Shown: positions 9,225 to 17,248, counted from the first letter of the stretch. The stretch is DNA of 64,000 bases from Rubritalea squalenifaciens DSM 18772 (GCF_900141815.1 NZ_FQYR01000004.1:659706-723705), one strand, 5' to 3'. The notes: generated by a model from the sequence alone, not told the origin. Numbers and translations: made by a program.

Positions 9225-9234
9225 TGTCGCGACA
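9225..9234. promoter_or_regulatory. Perfect palindrome TGTCGCGACA in cstA upstream region
   Basis: This is an exact 10-bp palindrome 116 bp from the similar site at 9109-9118, about 11 helical turns apart. It may be bound by a dimeric repressor or activator; no regulator is assigned. Confidence 0.35.
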
Positions 9235-9385
9235 ATAGCAGGCGGCCCGATTGAATGTCTCATCTGGTTTTTGGGTTTTTCCAGGGAAGATTTCACTCGG
9301 GTCGCTTCTTTTTTTGCCCAGATGTCACGGGCGCAAATTGAGGGGAGAACTTTTTGAGGTTTGCAGCGCTTTCGTGAAAACAAAG

Positions 9386-9410
9386 AAGCCGCACGTTAGT
9401 GGTGCGGCTT
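9386..9410 (-). terminator. Terminator of the Rrf2-family regulator gene
   Basis: AAGCCGCAC (9386-9394) and GTGCGGCTT (9402-9410) form a 9-bp stem with a 7-nt loop. Read on the minus strand it is followed by CTTTGTTTTC, fitting an intrinsic terminator 24 bp beyond the stop of the Rrf2 gene. Confidence 0.7.
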
Positions 9411-9433
9411 GCATAAAATCGGTGCAGAGGATC

Positions 9434-9847
9434 TTAGATGTAAAACATCGTGTTATTGCCTTGGCTTAGGAGGGTGTCCAAAGTGATATTCTTAAGGGCG
9501 TTGTTTAAAGTGTTGCCCACATTGTCCCACGCCTGACGAATCAGCTCTCCAGATTCACCGTCAGTAGTAGCAGAAGATCCCAACACGGATGGGTCTACAG
9601 CATTGACAATATCGTAAAGTGATATTTCTTCAGCTTTTCTTCCGAGAAGGTAGCCACCTAGCTTGCCTCGCTTACTAATAACGAGATCTGCACGGCGAAG
9701 GTCGTTCAAAATCTGCACCAAGAAATTTGCAGACACGTCTTCACGTTGCGCAATCTCGTCAAGGCGTGTAATAGTCTGGCCATCGGCTCGCTTTGCGAGT
9801 TGAGCCATAGCACGGCAGGCGTATTCTAATTTCTGGGATACTCTCAC
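9434..9847 (-). CDS. Rrf2 family transcriptional regulator, CymR-like
   Basis: The 137-residue protein begins like other Rrf2 proteins (MRVSQKLEYACRAMAQLAKR), with a winged helix-turn-helix over residues 1-80 including the conserved GGYLLGR wing. It lacks the three-cysteine cluster that binds Fe-S in IscR/NsrR; the only cysteine is near residue 11. This makes it more like CymR, the cysteine-metabolism repressor of Firmicutes. Its divergent neighbour is cysE, 19 bp away, so control of cysteine synthesis is a reasonable inference. The start is firm because it coincides with the family's N-terminal consensus. Confidence 0.85.
   Translation of the reverse strand: MRVSQKLEYACRAMAQLAKRADGQTITRLDEIAQREDVSANFLVQILNDLRRADLVISKRGKLGGYLLGRKAEEISLYDIVNAVDPSVLGSSATTDGESGELIRQAWDNVGNTLNNALKNITLDTLLSQGNNTMFYI
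9800..9827 (+). promoter_or_regulatory. Candidate cysE promoter inside the Rrf2 gene
   Basis: TTGAGC (9800-9805) and TATTCT (9822-9827) with a 16-bp spacer would start transcription near 9834, about 33 nt before the cysE ATG. It lies inside the 5' coding part of the divergent Rrf2 gene, because only 19 bp separate the two starts. Confidence 0.35.
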
Positions 9848-9866
9848 GAGCAGAAAGCATCATATC

Positions 9867-10706
9867 ATGACCATAAATTCTAGTCCTAATGCTGTCACTT
9901 TGTGTCAGTCTCACTCAATCACGGTTGATGAGGTCTGGCAGGCAGTAAGAAATAAAGCAGAAAGTCTGGCAAAAAATGAGCCTCAACTTCAGTCACTTCT
10001 CTCAGATGTGATCTTGGATCGACCATGTTTGGGGACAGCTCTGGCGGCTCGTCTCTCCCGTAAATTGGGCAGAGAGGACATGAGTCGCGGAGAGTTGATG
10101 CCTTTGCTAAAGGATGTATTCGTAAACAATCCTATGGTCACCCGTAGTGCCGCAGCGGACATGATGGCCATTTATGAGCGTGATCCTGCCTGTAAGTCAC
10201 CGATGGAGCCTATGCTGTTCTTTAAAGGCTTCATGGCAATGGCGACCTATCGTGTATCTCATTTCTTGTGGAAGATGGACCGTACCTCACTGGCTTTGTA
10301 TTTCCAGAGCATCTGTAGCGAGGTGTTCGGGGTAGATATTCACCCGGCAGCGCGCATCGGTTGCGGTATTCTCCTGGACCATGCGACTAGCGTGGTGATC
10401 GGTGAGACTGCCATTGTTGAGGATAATGTATCCATTCTCCATGAAGTGACCTTGGGAGGTACTGGTAAAGTGGAGGGTGACCGTCACCCTATCGTTCGCA
10501 GCGGAGTTCTGATCGGAGCGGGTTCCAAGATTTTGGGGCGCGTGGAAATCGGCCGCTGTGCCAAGATTGGTGCAGGTAGCGTGGTGCTTAATGATGTGCC
10601 GGCGCATGCGACTGTGGCTGGGGTGCCAGCTGTGATTGTAGGCCAAGCATCAGAGGATTCTCCAGCTCTGGAGATGAATCAAAGTATCGAGTGCGGTCAA
10701 ATTTAG
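9867..10706 (+). CDS. cysE: Serine O-acetyltransferase
   Basis: The 279-residue protein has the helical N-terminal domain of CysE (about residues 20-140) followed by a left-handed beta-helix of hexapeptide repeats (about 150-255). The conserved core includes GVDIHPAARIGCGILLDHAT and GRVEIGRCAKIGAGSVVLND. It transfers an acetyl group from acetyl-CoA to L-serine, giving O-acetylserine for cysteine synthesis, and normally forms hexamers and pairs with CysK. CysK is not in the window. The neighbouring divergent Rrf2 regulator probably controls it. The C-terminal tail ends in Ile (CGQI), as needed for binding the CysK active site in known cysteine synthase complexes. Confidence 0.93.
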   Translation: MTINSSPNAVTLCQSHSITVDEVWQAVRNKAESLAKNEPQLQSLLSDVILDRPCLGTALAARLSRKLGREDMSRGELMPLLKDVFVNNPMVTRSAAADMMAIYERDPACKSPMEPMLFFKGFMAMATYRVSHFLWKMDRTSLALYFQSICSEVFGVDIHPAARIGCGILLDHATSVVIGETAIVEDNVSILHEVTLGGTGKVEGDRHPIVRSGVLIGAGSKILGRVEIGRCAKIGAGSVVLNDVPAHATVAGVPAVIVGQASEDSPALEMNQSIECGQI

Positions 10707-10721
10707 GCAAAGAAGATCTTT

Positions 10722-11096
10722 ATGAAAGCAATGCTTATCTTGGTTCTGGCATTTCTCGCCGTGAGTTGTACTGAACCGAGTCTGCATTTGCAGGGCTTCA
10801 GGAACTCTCTGCAAAATCTGGATCAGTCCTATGCCAGCCAGGCGGGGAGCTCTGGAGCCAGCCTACTCGATTCTAAACCGATCAGAGGAATGGAGGATGC
10901 TTCGACTGCAGAAGTCAATTCTTGGAAGTATCTGGCATTTCAATCGGAAATGTATCGAGGGATGGACAAGGGCGATAAGCCTTCATGGTACCGGAAGGCC
11001 GCTCGGGAAGAGGTGGAGAGTTTCAAGTATGCACCTCAGGATGTGCGCCAGTTTGTTCTGCAAAGGACAGAGGAGGCAACACGTCAGCGCCCGTGA
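10722..11096 (+). CDS. Small lipoprotein of unknown function
   Basis: The 124-residue product begins with a lipoprotein signal: MKAMLILVLAFLAVSC, with Cys16 as the likely lipidated residue. The mature part is polar and helical, with no family I recognise. It starts 15 bp after cysE and may be co-transcribed with it. An AAGAAG stretch lies 6-11 nt before the ATG, one of the few weakly purine-rich leaders in the window. Confidence 0.65.
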   Translation: MKAMLILVLAFLAVSCTEPSLHLQGFRNSLQNLDQSYASQAGSSGASLLDSKPIRGMEDASTAEVNSWKYLAFQSEMYRGMDKGDKPSWYRKAAREEVESFKYAPQDVRQFVLQRTEEATRQRP

Positions 11097-11110
11097 GCAC
11101 TTGGTGTGGT

Positions 11111-11974
11111 CTAGATCTTAGGAGCCTTTTCCAGCATCACCCATACTTGCTCAGGTGAGTAGCCTTCTTCTCTCAGGCTACGGATGGATAAAGATTGGTG
11201 GCGCTTGGCCAGGCGGTTTCCTTCGGCATCGGCTATCAGGTCGTGATGAAGGTAGGATGGAGTGGGCAGCTTGAGTAGGGTCTGCAGCATCCGGTGCAGA
11301 TGGGTAGAGGCTAGCAGGTCTTTTCCGCGAGTGACGTGGCTGATCTCTTGATAGGCGTCATCAATGACGACTGCAATATGGTAGGAGGTGCCGATGTCCT
11401 TGCGGGCCAGAATCGTGTCGCCAAGAAGATTTGGGGCTACTGCGATTTTACCGAAATTTTGATCGTCGAAGCTAAGAGGTCCACAGAGCTGGGAGGCTTT
11501 GCTGGCATTGAAGCGCCATGCTGGTGATTCACCTTGGCTAAGTCTGGTGGACGCTTGATCTGGGCTGAGTTTCAAGCAGGTTCCGGGGTAGAGGGGGCCT
11601 TCTGGGCCATGGGGGGCGCGTGTGAGATGCTGGAGTTCGCGCTCGATGTCTTTTCTCGTGCAAAAGCAGGGATAGACTACGCCGAGTGATTTTAATGTCT
11701 CCAAGGCCTGTTCATAAGCGCTTGATCGGTCAGTCTGTCTGAGTGGTGTCCCTGTCCATGATATACCCATCCAATGGAGGTCTTCTTCTATATCATCGTA
11801 GAAGTGCGGGCGGACTCTGGTGATATCGATGTCTTCGAAACGGAGAAGAAACTTGCCGCCGTGATCCTTGGCATAATCACGGGCAATGAGAGCCGCATAG
11901 AGATGGCCAAGGTGCAAGTGGCCAGTCGGCGAGGGCGCGAAGCGGGTGACGACTGGCTTGGTTGCTGACGGCAT
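11111..11974 (-). CDS. gluQ: Glutamyl-Q tRNA(Asp) synthetase (GluQ-RS)
   Basis: The 287-residue protein is a truncated glutamyl-tRNA synthetase catalytic domain lacking the anticodon-binding half. It shows the class I HIGH-type motif in RFAPSPTGHLHLGH (residues 11-24), the zinc site CFC ... YPGTC (about residues 102-104 and 126-130), and a KMSKS-like LAKRHQSLS near residue 257. GluQ-RS charges glutamate onto queuosine at position 34 of tRNA-Asp. The length and zinc ligands separate it from true GltX. It is convergent with the cysE-lipoprotein pair and lies directly downstream of rho on the same strand (16 bp). Confidence 0.92.
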   Translation of the reverse strand: MPSATKPVVTRFAPSPTGHLHLGHLYAALIARDYAKDHGGKFLLRFEDIDITRVRPHFYDDIEEDLHWMGISWTGTPLRQTDRSSAYEQALETLKSLGVVYPCFCTRKDIERELQHLTRAPHGPEGPLYPGTCLKLSPDQASTRLSQGESPAWRFNASKASQLCGPLSFDDQNFGKIAVAPNLLGDTILARKDIGTSYHIAVVIDDAYQEISHVTRGKDLLASTHLHRMLQTLLKLPTPSYLHHDLIADAEGNRLAKRHQSLSIRSLREEGYSPEQVWVMLEKAPKI

Positions 11975-11990
11975 GTGATGGGAGGAGTGA

Positions 11991-13742
11991 TTAGCCCTTA
12001 ATCTCCAGCATCATCTGGGCATTACTGTGGAAGCGCTTCAGGAAGAAAATAAGGCGCTCCATTGCCTCATGTGGGCGATGGCCTGAGAGCCCGCGTCTGA
12101 TGAGGTGAATCTTGTGCAGGATGTGCTCAGGCAGAAGAAGTTCTTCACGGCGTGTGCCGGATTTGAAGATGTCCACAGCTGGGTAGATGTACTGCTCAGC
12201 AATACGACGGTCGAGAACCAGCTCCATATTACCTGTGCCCTTGAATTCCTGGAAGATGGCATCATCTGCACGGGAGTTGGTGTGCACCAGTGCTGTGGCG
12301 ATGATTGTCAGGGACCCTGCATTGCGGGTGTTGCGTGCAGAGGCAAAGAGACGGCGTGGCATTTCCAATGCGCCGCCAATGATACCGCCGGACTGGATGC
12401 CGCGGCCTCGGCTCTTCTTGTCACCACCCATGGCAGTGTTGTAGGCGCGTGCGAGACGTGTGATAGAGTCCATCATCAGGAAGACGTGCTGGCCCGCCTC
12501 GACGAGACGCTTGGCGCGTTCGATGGCGATCTCCGCAACTCGGCAATGATTTTTGGCGCCGGAGTCGTTGGAGCTGGCATAGATCTCTGCGTCGGGAAGT
12601 GATCGTTTGAATTCGGTCACTTCTTCCGGGCGCTCATCTACGAGCAGGATCATGAGGTGAAGATCCTCAGAATACTTTTCTCTCACAGCTTCTGCCATGT
12701 GCATCATGAGAGTGGTCTTACCCGAGCGAGGAGGGGAGACGATCAGTCCACGCTGGCCACGGCCAACAGGGGAAATAATGTCCACGACACGTGTGGTGAA
12801 GCGTTCTGGGGTAGTTTCAAATGGGATGCGCTTGTCCGGGTTGACGGCTTTGAGTTCTTCAAAGTGTGGGAGCTTACGGGCAGCCTCCGGCTTCATGCCG
12901 TTGACGTCCTTGATTTCGGTCACTTGGAGACCGCGTGGACCTTGCTTGGCTACGCCTTTGATCCAGACGCCGTCACGCAGGCCTAGGCTGCGGATCAGTT
13001 CAGGGGTGACGAAAACATCGTCACGAGATTGGTCGAGTCCCTTGTTGAGTTCACGCAAGAAGCCAAAACCTTTGGAGCTGAGTTCGAGAATTCCGCCGAC
13101 AGCTACTGGATCGCCAGTGAGTTCAACTGGCTTGCGCTCGCGATCCTCGTGCTGAGATTTGTTGTTATTGTGGCGGTTGTTCTTCTTGTTGCGGCCTTTG
13201 TTGCGGTTGTTGTTATTGTTCCGGTCGACTCGGCCACCGCCTTTTACGCGTCCATGTCTCTGACGGCCTTCGTTTTTGTTCTGGCGTCCGTGGTGGTTCC
13301 TCTTTTGGGAGTTGTCCCTGTTCTGGTCATTCTGCTGCTTGTCTCTGGAATCTGATTCCTTGACTGGAGCAGCTTGTGTCTCGGGAGATGGAGACTTGGA
13401 TTCGACGGCGGCTTTGGCTTCTTTGACTGGAGCTTCAGTGCTTTCAGTCTCAGAGGCTGGTTGTTTCTTAGCTTTGGCAGCAGGCTTCTTCTCAGCCTTA
13501 GGAGCTGGAGAGGCAGAAGATTCGGCGACGAAATTAAGTTCAGCTTGTGCGGAGTCAGCAGCTACCTTTTTTGCGGCGACCTTTTTGGCAGCCTTCTTGG
13601 CTGTCTTTTTAGCCGCTACTTTTTTGGTAGTTTTCTTGGCTGCTTTTTTAGCGGTGGCTTTCTTGGCGGCTTTTTTAGCCGTCTTTTTCTTAGGTGCCGC
13701 TTTTTCTTCGGGAGTTACCCCTTCCGTTTTAGCTTCGCTCAT
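11991..13742 (-). CDS. rho: Transcription termination factor Rho with H1-like N-terminal extension
   Basis: The 583-residue protein is a RecA-type helicase: Walker A SPPRSGKTT near residue 338, Walker B LMILLVDERPEEV and the Q/R-loop region GGALEMPRRLFASARNTRN. The RNA-binding OB fold (VAVGGILELSSKGFGFLREL) spans about residues 215-285. Before it lie two low-complexity parts: residues 8-75 rich in AAKKTAKKA repeats resembling histone H1 or chlamydial Hc proteins, and residues 130-205 rich in Arg, Asn and Lys. Rho from E. coli is 419 residues, so about 165 residues are extra. The tail probably binds nucleic acid or drives condensate formation, an inference. A long leader of about 400 nt precedes the gene. 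Confidence 0.95.
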   Translation of the reverse strand: MSEAKTEGVTPEEKAAPKKKTAKKAAKKATAKKAAKKTTKKVAAKKTAKKAAKKVAAKKVAADSAQAELNFVAESSASPAPKAEKKPAAKAKKQPASETESTEAPVKEAKAAVESKSPSPETQAAPVKESDSRDKQQNDQNRDNSQKRNHHGRQNKNEGRQRHGRVKGGGRVDRNNNNNRNKGRNKKNNRHNNNKSQHEDRERKPVELTGDPVAVGGILELSSKGFGFLRELNKGLDQSRDDVFVTPELIRSLGLRDGVWIKGVAKQGPRGLQVTEIKDVNGMKPEAARKLPHFEELKAVNPDKRIPFETTPERFTTRVVDIISPVGRGQRGLIVSPPRSGKTTLMMHMAEAVREKYSEDLHLMILLVDERPEEVTEFKRSLPDAEIYASSNDSGAKNHCRVAEIAIERAKRLVEAGQHVFLMMDSITRLARAYNTAMGGDKKSRGRGIQSGGIIGGALEMPRRLFASARNTRNAGSLTIIATALVHTNSRADDAIFQEFKGTGNMELVLDRRIAEQYIYPAVDIFKSGTRREELLLPEHILHKIHLIRRGLSGHRPHEAMERLIFFLKRFHSNAQMMLEIKG

Positions 13743-14148
13743 GGATGGTTAGTGTGTGAAAAATTGGGATAAAGCTTTCGCGCTATTTCATTGGGAATTG
13801 GAATGCGATGGCTAGCATGGGAGCTGAAGCCGTAGCGCTGAGTGTGCTTGAGAGTAGGATCTCTAGTCCGAGGTGATAAAACTAGGTGTTTTGGTTTGGG
13901 TCTTAACCTACGTAGAGGGTACGATTGGGGGCGATATGGTGGCGTCCACAATTCCATAGCCGAATGCCGGCAGTGGTCACTTGCGGATATCATAAAGATA
14001 TTGTGCCGCAAAGTAGTGGGGTGACACTCCCAAGACGGACTCATAAAGTAGTTCCGTCAGATCGTTTAGACTTCTGAAAGATGGCTCGTAGAACGCCTGA
14101 TGGCAACTATTTTTTTCACCCAAGGCAAAGATGAGTCACAAAATGCAA
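13743..14148 (-). other. Gene-free stretch: probable long rho leader
   Basis: There is no convincing coding region here. The stretch lies between the terminator of the L,D-transpeptidase gene and the rho start, so it should hold the rho promoter and a leader of up to about 400 nt. It contains the long imperfect hairpin at 13976-14025 and smaller stems nearby (GCCG-GCATT-CGGC around 13957-13971). Rho genes are often autoregulated through their leaders. Confidence 0.45.
13976..14025 (-). promoter_or_regulatory. Long imperfect hairpin in the rho leader
   Basis: The arms GTCAC, TTGCGG and ATATC (13976-13991) pair with GATAT (13997-14001), CCGCAA (14006-14011) and GTGAC (14021-14025) around an ATAAA loop, with asymmetric 4-nt and 9-nt bulges on one side. 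It lies about 235-280 nt upstream of the rho start. I do not recognise it as a known riboswitch. Confidence 0.45.
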
Positions 14149-14179
14149 AAACCCGCGAGGAGTGATCCTGCGCGGGTTT
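14149..14179 (-). terminator. Terminator of the L,D-transpeptidase gene
   Basis: AAACCCGCG-AGGA and TCCT-(G)-CGCGGGTTT form a 13-bp stem with a GTGA tetraloop and one bulge. On the minus strand the T-run GGGTTTTTGC follows. Confidence 0.8.
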
Positions 14180-14209
14180 GAGGCTAAATTGATAATTTTT
14201 ATCCGGCCT

Positions 14210-14869
14210 TTAGTTGTAGGTCGGAGTCTTGTGTTTGGTGAAGTAGCCTTTCCCAAGGTAAAAATCGTTCGGGTAGTCTTTGAGTGGGCCTGCATCAGGA
14301 GGGCGAGGCACGTTGCGGCCGAGGGTGGCGTCCTCCGGCTGGCTTGTAGCAATGTTGACCGGGGTGCCAACACGGACTAGGCTATAAAACTTAGGAGCTA
14401 CATTTTCGTGCATACGGATACAGCCATGGGTGCACGGGGCATGCTTCATCCAGCCTGTGTGGAAACCGTAGTGCTGTTTGAACTCACACCAGTAGGGCAT
14501 TGGAGTGCCTTTGAATTTCCAGCCGGCAGGCTTTTTGTAGATATAAGTCTTCACGCTCTGGTTGCCATTGTAAGCGTAGCCATGGCTATTTGCCCTGTGG
14601 TAGTGATCCTTCTTGAAGATGCGGAAATTTCCCTTAGGGGTAGGGGTCTTGGCTGTACCTACGGATACAGGCATCACAAGAAGTGGTGTTTGGCCTTCCA
14701 TCACATAGACCATTTGATTGCTGGTCGATACCTTGACCCTAACATTGGAAGGGTTACTGGGCTTCTTTGCAGGCAGATCATAGCTGTGGTAGGATCCGGA
14801 CGACATATTGGTGCAGGAGGAAAGCAAAGCTGCAGCAATACCACTAACAATAAGGAGGTACTTCTTCAT
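14210..14869 (-). CDS. L,D-transpeptidase (YkuD family) lipoprotein
   Basis: The product starts best at the ATG at 14869, which gives a clean lipoprotein signal (MKKYLLIVSGIAAALLSSC). The frame is open further upstream, but that part has no signal-like character. The YkuD domain covers about residues 50-185 of the 219-residue product and ends in the catalytic motif HAPCTHGCIRMHENV with the active-site cysteine. Such enzymes crosslink peptidoglycan 3-3 or attach lipoproteins to it. Membrane anchoring through the lipid suggests an outer-membrane or periplasmic location. The next gene upstream on the same strand also encodes an envelope lipoprotein. Confidence 0.88.
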   Translation of the reverse strand: MKKYLLIVSGIAAALLSSCTNMSSGSYHSYDLPAKKPSNPSNVRVKVSTSNQMVYVMEGQTPLLVMPVSVGTAKTPTPKGNFRIFKKDHYHRANSHGYAYNGNQSVKTYIYKKPAGWKFKGTPMPYWCEFKQHYGFHTGWMKHAPCTHGCIRMHENVAPKFYSLVRVGTPVNIATSQPEDATLGRNVPRPPDAGPLKDYPNDFYLGKGYFTKHKTPTYN

Positions 14870-14940
14870 ACGCACAACATAGCTAATATTTCCGGCTATG
14901 GGTTGCAATGTGTTTTTGGTGAAAAAAACGCAGAAGTCAT

Positions 14941-15381
14941 TCACCTTCTCCTGGCCCAGCTGGTCACGCGCTCCTTGCGGAATTCCACGTAGGCGGTGCG
15001 TTCCGGTACATAATTAACTTCCGGGCCGAATCCGAAACCGGAGTATGGGTGGCCATATCTTCCCCAACGGTAACCATAGTTACCATAGAACCGGTTCGTG
15101 TAGACAGGCCGATAGCTATTGTAGAGCCAGCGCTCAAAATCACTTCCGTCGCGAGATCCGGCCATGCTGTTGCTGGGGTGGCCCCAGGCAAGAAAGACCG
15201 CTTTTTTACTCATGCCTTTGGCGATGCGACCTTGCTTCACAAGCTCTTGATCTTTGGAGCTTAGATTGTCGTAAATTACGGGATTTTGTTGGATACGGGC
15301 AGCAGGGGTGCTTGAAGTGCAGTTTGCAAAGGCGAACAAGCAAAACGCTCCCGACACAGCATGGAGAAGTTTTTTGATCAT
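14941..15381 (-). CDS. BamE/OmlA-like small lipoprotein
   Basis: The 146-residue product has a lipoprotein signal ending in FAFANC (Cys21). The mature part contains the SmpA/OmlA-type helix-turn: GRIAKGMSKKAVFLAWGHPS, followed by an aromatic-rich strand region (about residues 88-125, many Tyr, Gly and Arg). In BamE-like proteins this fold supports outer-membrane protein assembly; here only the fold is inferred. It lies 71 bp upstream of the L,D-transpeptidase gene on the same strand. Confidence 0.65.
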   Translation of the reverse strand: MIKKLLHAVSGAFCLFAFANCTSSTPAARIQQNPVIYDNLSSKDQELVKQGRIAKGMSKKAVFLAWGHPSNSMAGSRDGSDFERWLYNSYRPVYTNRFYGNYGYRWGRYGHPYSGFGFGPEVNYVPERTAYVEFRKERVTSWARRR

Positions 15382-15512
15382 TCTGGAGTTTAGCTTGGAT
15401 TCATCTAGAAATCAATAGCTCACGGAAGAGTGCGGATTTCTGTCGATCATGCTTGCCAAGTGTATGTCTATGAAAGCATTATGTGAATTGTTTAAATCAC
15501 AGTGTCGTTGTT

Positions 15513-15803
15513 ATGTCTGAAGAAATTATATCTCCTAGCGAATTAGAAGAAGAGCTGCGCAAATGTCCCGAATGGGAGATTAAAGGGAGCAAAATCATTC
15601 GAGAACTTGAGTTCGAGGAATTTATGGATGCGATAGACTTTGTGAACTTGATCGCCGAGGCCGCCGAGGATGCTTCCCATCACCCGGATATCGATATCCG
15701 CTATAACAAGGTGAAGCTAGCACTGACGACTCATGAGATTGGAGGAGTGACAGAGGCTGATCTGGAGATGGCAATCCGTATCGACAATATCTGTGACGAA
15801 TAG
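15513..15803 (+). CDS. phhB: Pterin-4a-carbinolamine dehydratase
   Basis: The 96-residue product carries the PCD/DCoH signature: EDASHHPDIDIRYNKVKLAL followed by TTHEIGGVTEADLEMA, with both histidines of the active site. It dehydrates 4a-hydroxytetrahydrobiopterin or, in bacteria lacking aromatic hydroxylases, takes part in molybdopterin or folate side reactions. The frame is open from a GTG at 15483, but the ATG at 15513 matches the family length. Confidence 0.92.
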   Translation: MSEEIISPSELEEELRKCPEWEIKGSKIIRELEFEEFMDAIDFVNLIAEAAEDASHHPDIDIRYNKVKLALTTHEIGGVTEADLEMAIRIDNICDE

Positions 15804-15858
15804 TTTCGCGGAAATGTGAGCTTGAATGGTTGGAGTGATAGGCTATAAGCCCTTCCTA

Positions 15859-16452
15859 ATGCGACTTCTCCAGACATTACCATTCAGCTTAGGCGCGGCT
15901 ATTCTGCTTTTGTCCTCATGTGCTTCCGAGCGCAAAGTGAGCTACACCAGGGGTGAGAGCAGTGGGATTTCCAAGTATGAGAGTGATGTCCGCTACCAGC
16001 AGCAAGCTGATGGCTCAGTAAGACCTAATAAAGATGTGCGCAGCCAATACGATGGGCGACAGGAGTATCTCTCCGCTCGAAGTTTCGGTGGGCAGGATTA
16101 CACTACGGAGAAATACGGTAAGAAGCGCTGGGGCAGGAATACGGACTACGCCAACAAGCAGTATGGAGGCAAGACCGATGGTAGCCATTTCCAGTACTCA
16201 CCTGAGTTTGTTCAGCAACAGGCCATGGCGCAGGGGCAGTTGGCTCGAGTGAACGGGCAGAACTATGGAGCAAACCAGTATGCTGCCGGGCAGGCCAATG
16301 TTCAAAACAGAAATCACTATCTGGCCAAGCCCGCGAATGCCAAAACAGAGAGCAGGCGTGGTGTGTACAAGCAGCCGGATATCATCAGTAAGCAGGATTT
16401 TACGGAGCTTAGCATCGAAGAGTCGAAAAGCTTACTAGGAAGAGATAGGTAG
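15859..16452 (+). CDS. Lipoprotein of unknown function
   Basis: From the ATG at 15859 the product is 197 residues and begins with MRLLQTLPFSLGAAILLLSSC, a lipoprotein signal with Cys21. An earlier in-frame ATG at 15826 gives a poorer signal. The mature part is polar and rich in Gln, Tyr, Gly and Asn, with several KYG/QYG repeats (KYGKKRWG, KQYGGKT), and is probably largely disordered. I recognise no family. It follows the PCD gene by 55 bp on the same strand. Confidence 0.65.
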   Translation: MRLLQTLPFSLGAAILLLSSCASERKVSYTRGESSGISKYESDVRYQQQADGSVRPNKDVRSQYDGRQEYLSARSFGGQDYTTEKYGKKRWGRNTDYANKQYGGKTDGSHFQYSPEFVQQQAMAQGQLARVNGQNYGANQYAAGQANVQNRNHYLAKPANAKTESRRGVYKQPDIISKQDFTELSIEESKSLLGRDR

Positions 16453-16461
16453 ACGCAAAGC

Positions 16462-16731
16462 TTACTCGTTTTTCCACCAATCTGGATCTCGTTCCCAAGG
16501 GTTGCCCTTGGGTTTCTTCTTTTTACGAACAGGGGTGGCTTGACGTTTGTTACTGTGCTCCTCTTTGGAGCACTCTTCAATGAGTTGCTCTTCTGGACTA
16601 GGTTTGTCGTTTCTGTGGCGAATGAGTCGAACGATAATCGTGGCGATCACTCCCAGCGCAAAGAATGAGAAGGCCAGCATGGTAAGGGCTGGGACATCGC
16701 TTTGGGAGAGGGCTGCCAGTTCTAGTTTCAT
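16462..16731 (-). CDS. Small single-pass membrane protein
   Basis: The 89-residue product has one hydrophobic segment (about residues 15-38) followed by a basic cytoplasmic tail ending in GNPWERDPDWWKNE. The aromatic C-terminal motif is distinctive. The ATG overlaps the stop of the upstream GNAT gene (ATGA), so the pair is translationally coupled. No function can be assigned. Confidence 0.65.
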   Translation of the reverse strand: MKLELAALSQSDVPALTMLAFSFFALGVIATIIVRLIRHRNDKPSPEEQLIEECSKEEHSNKRQATPVRKKKKPKGNPWERDPDWWKNE

Positions 16732-17222
16732 TCTAATGTCATTCTCATCGGAATCATGCTGGAGTAGGAAAAACCAAGTTTCTTGAAGAAGTTTTGGGAG
16801 TCGGCGCTGATTTTGTCCGTGAGCAAAGTGATGCGTCGGAAATTCTTTTGCTTAGCAAACTTGATCACGTGATCGATGAGCATACTACCATAACCTTGTC
16901 CTCGATGGGTAGGATGAATGATAAAATCTTCCAACAAAATGACCATGCCGCCCATCGCTGTGGAGATCGTGAAGAGGAGGTTGACCATGCCGAGTATCTG
17001 GTGGTCGTTGCGTAGAATGAAAATGCGTCCGCGGCTGGGCTCTTCGAGAATCAAACGAAGGCCGTCTTCCTGAGCCTGCCGGTTCGGGGTGAAGTCACCT
17101 TGGAGCTCGAAAAGCTCTTGGACGAGGTCGACCAGGGAGTCCAGGTCTTCGATCGTTGCGGTCTCTACACGGGGGGTGTCAGATGATTTGAGGTGCTCGG
17201 CACTGGCTGAAGTAGGAATCAT
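16728..17222 (-). CDS. GNAT family N-acetyltransferase
   Basis: The 164-residue protein shows the GNAT core: VILLEDFIIHPTHRGQGYGS (motif A with the RGQGYG acetyl-CoA loop near residues 108-113) and a C-terminal NFFKKLGFSYSSMIPMRM. The substrate is not identifiable; it could be a small molecule or a ribosomal or other protein. The gene is the first of a two-gene unit with a small membrane protein, overlapping by 4 bp. A 13-bp palindrome sits 14 bp upstream of the ATG. Confidence 0.82.
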   Translation of the reverse strand: MIPTSASAEHLKSSDTPRVETATIEDLDSLVDLVQELFELQGDFTPNRQAQEDGLRLILEEPSRGRIFILRNDHQILGMVNLLFTISTAMGGMVILLEDFIIHPTHRGQGYGSMLIDHVIKFAKQKNFRRITLLTDKISADSQNFFKKLGFSYSSMIPMRMTLE

Positions 17223-17235
17223 TATCTCGCAAAAA

Positions 17236-17248
17236 ATAACACTGTTAT
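17236..17248. promoter_or_regulatory. Palindrome ATAACACTGTTAT upstream of the GNAT gene
   Basis: This is a perfect 13-bp palindrome centred on C17242, 14 bp before the GNAT start. It might be an operator for the GNAT and membrane-protein pair. No regulator is known. Confidence 0.3.

Noticed and set aside
13739..14044. 101-residue minus-strand open frame upstream of rho
   Set aside because: The composition (many Pro, His, Arg, Ser) is that of a chance frame, and it overlaps the rho start and the leader hairpin.
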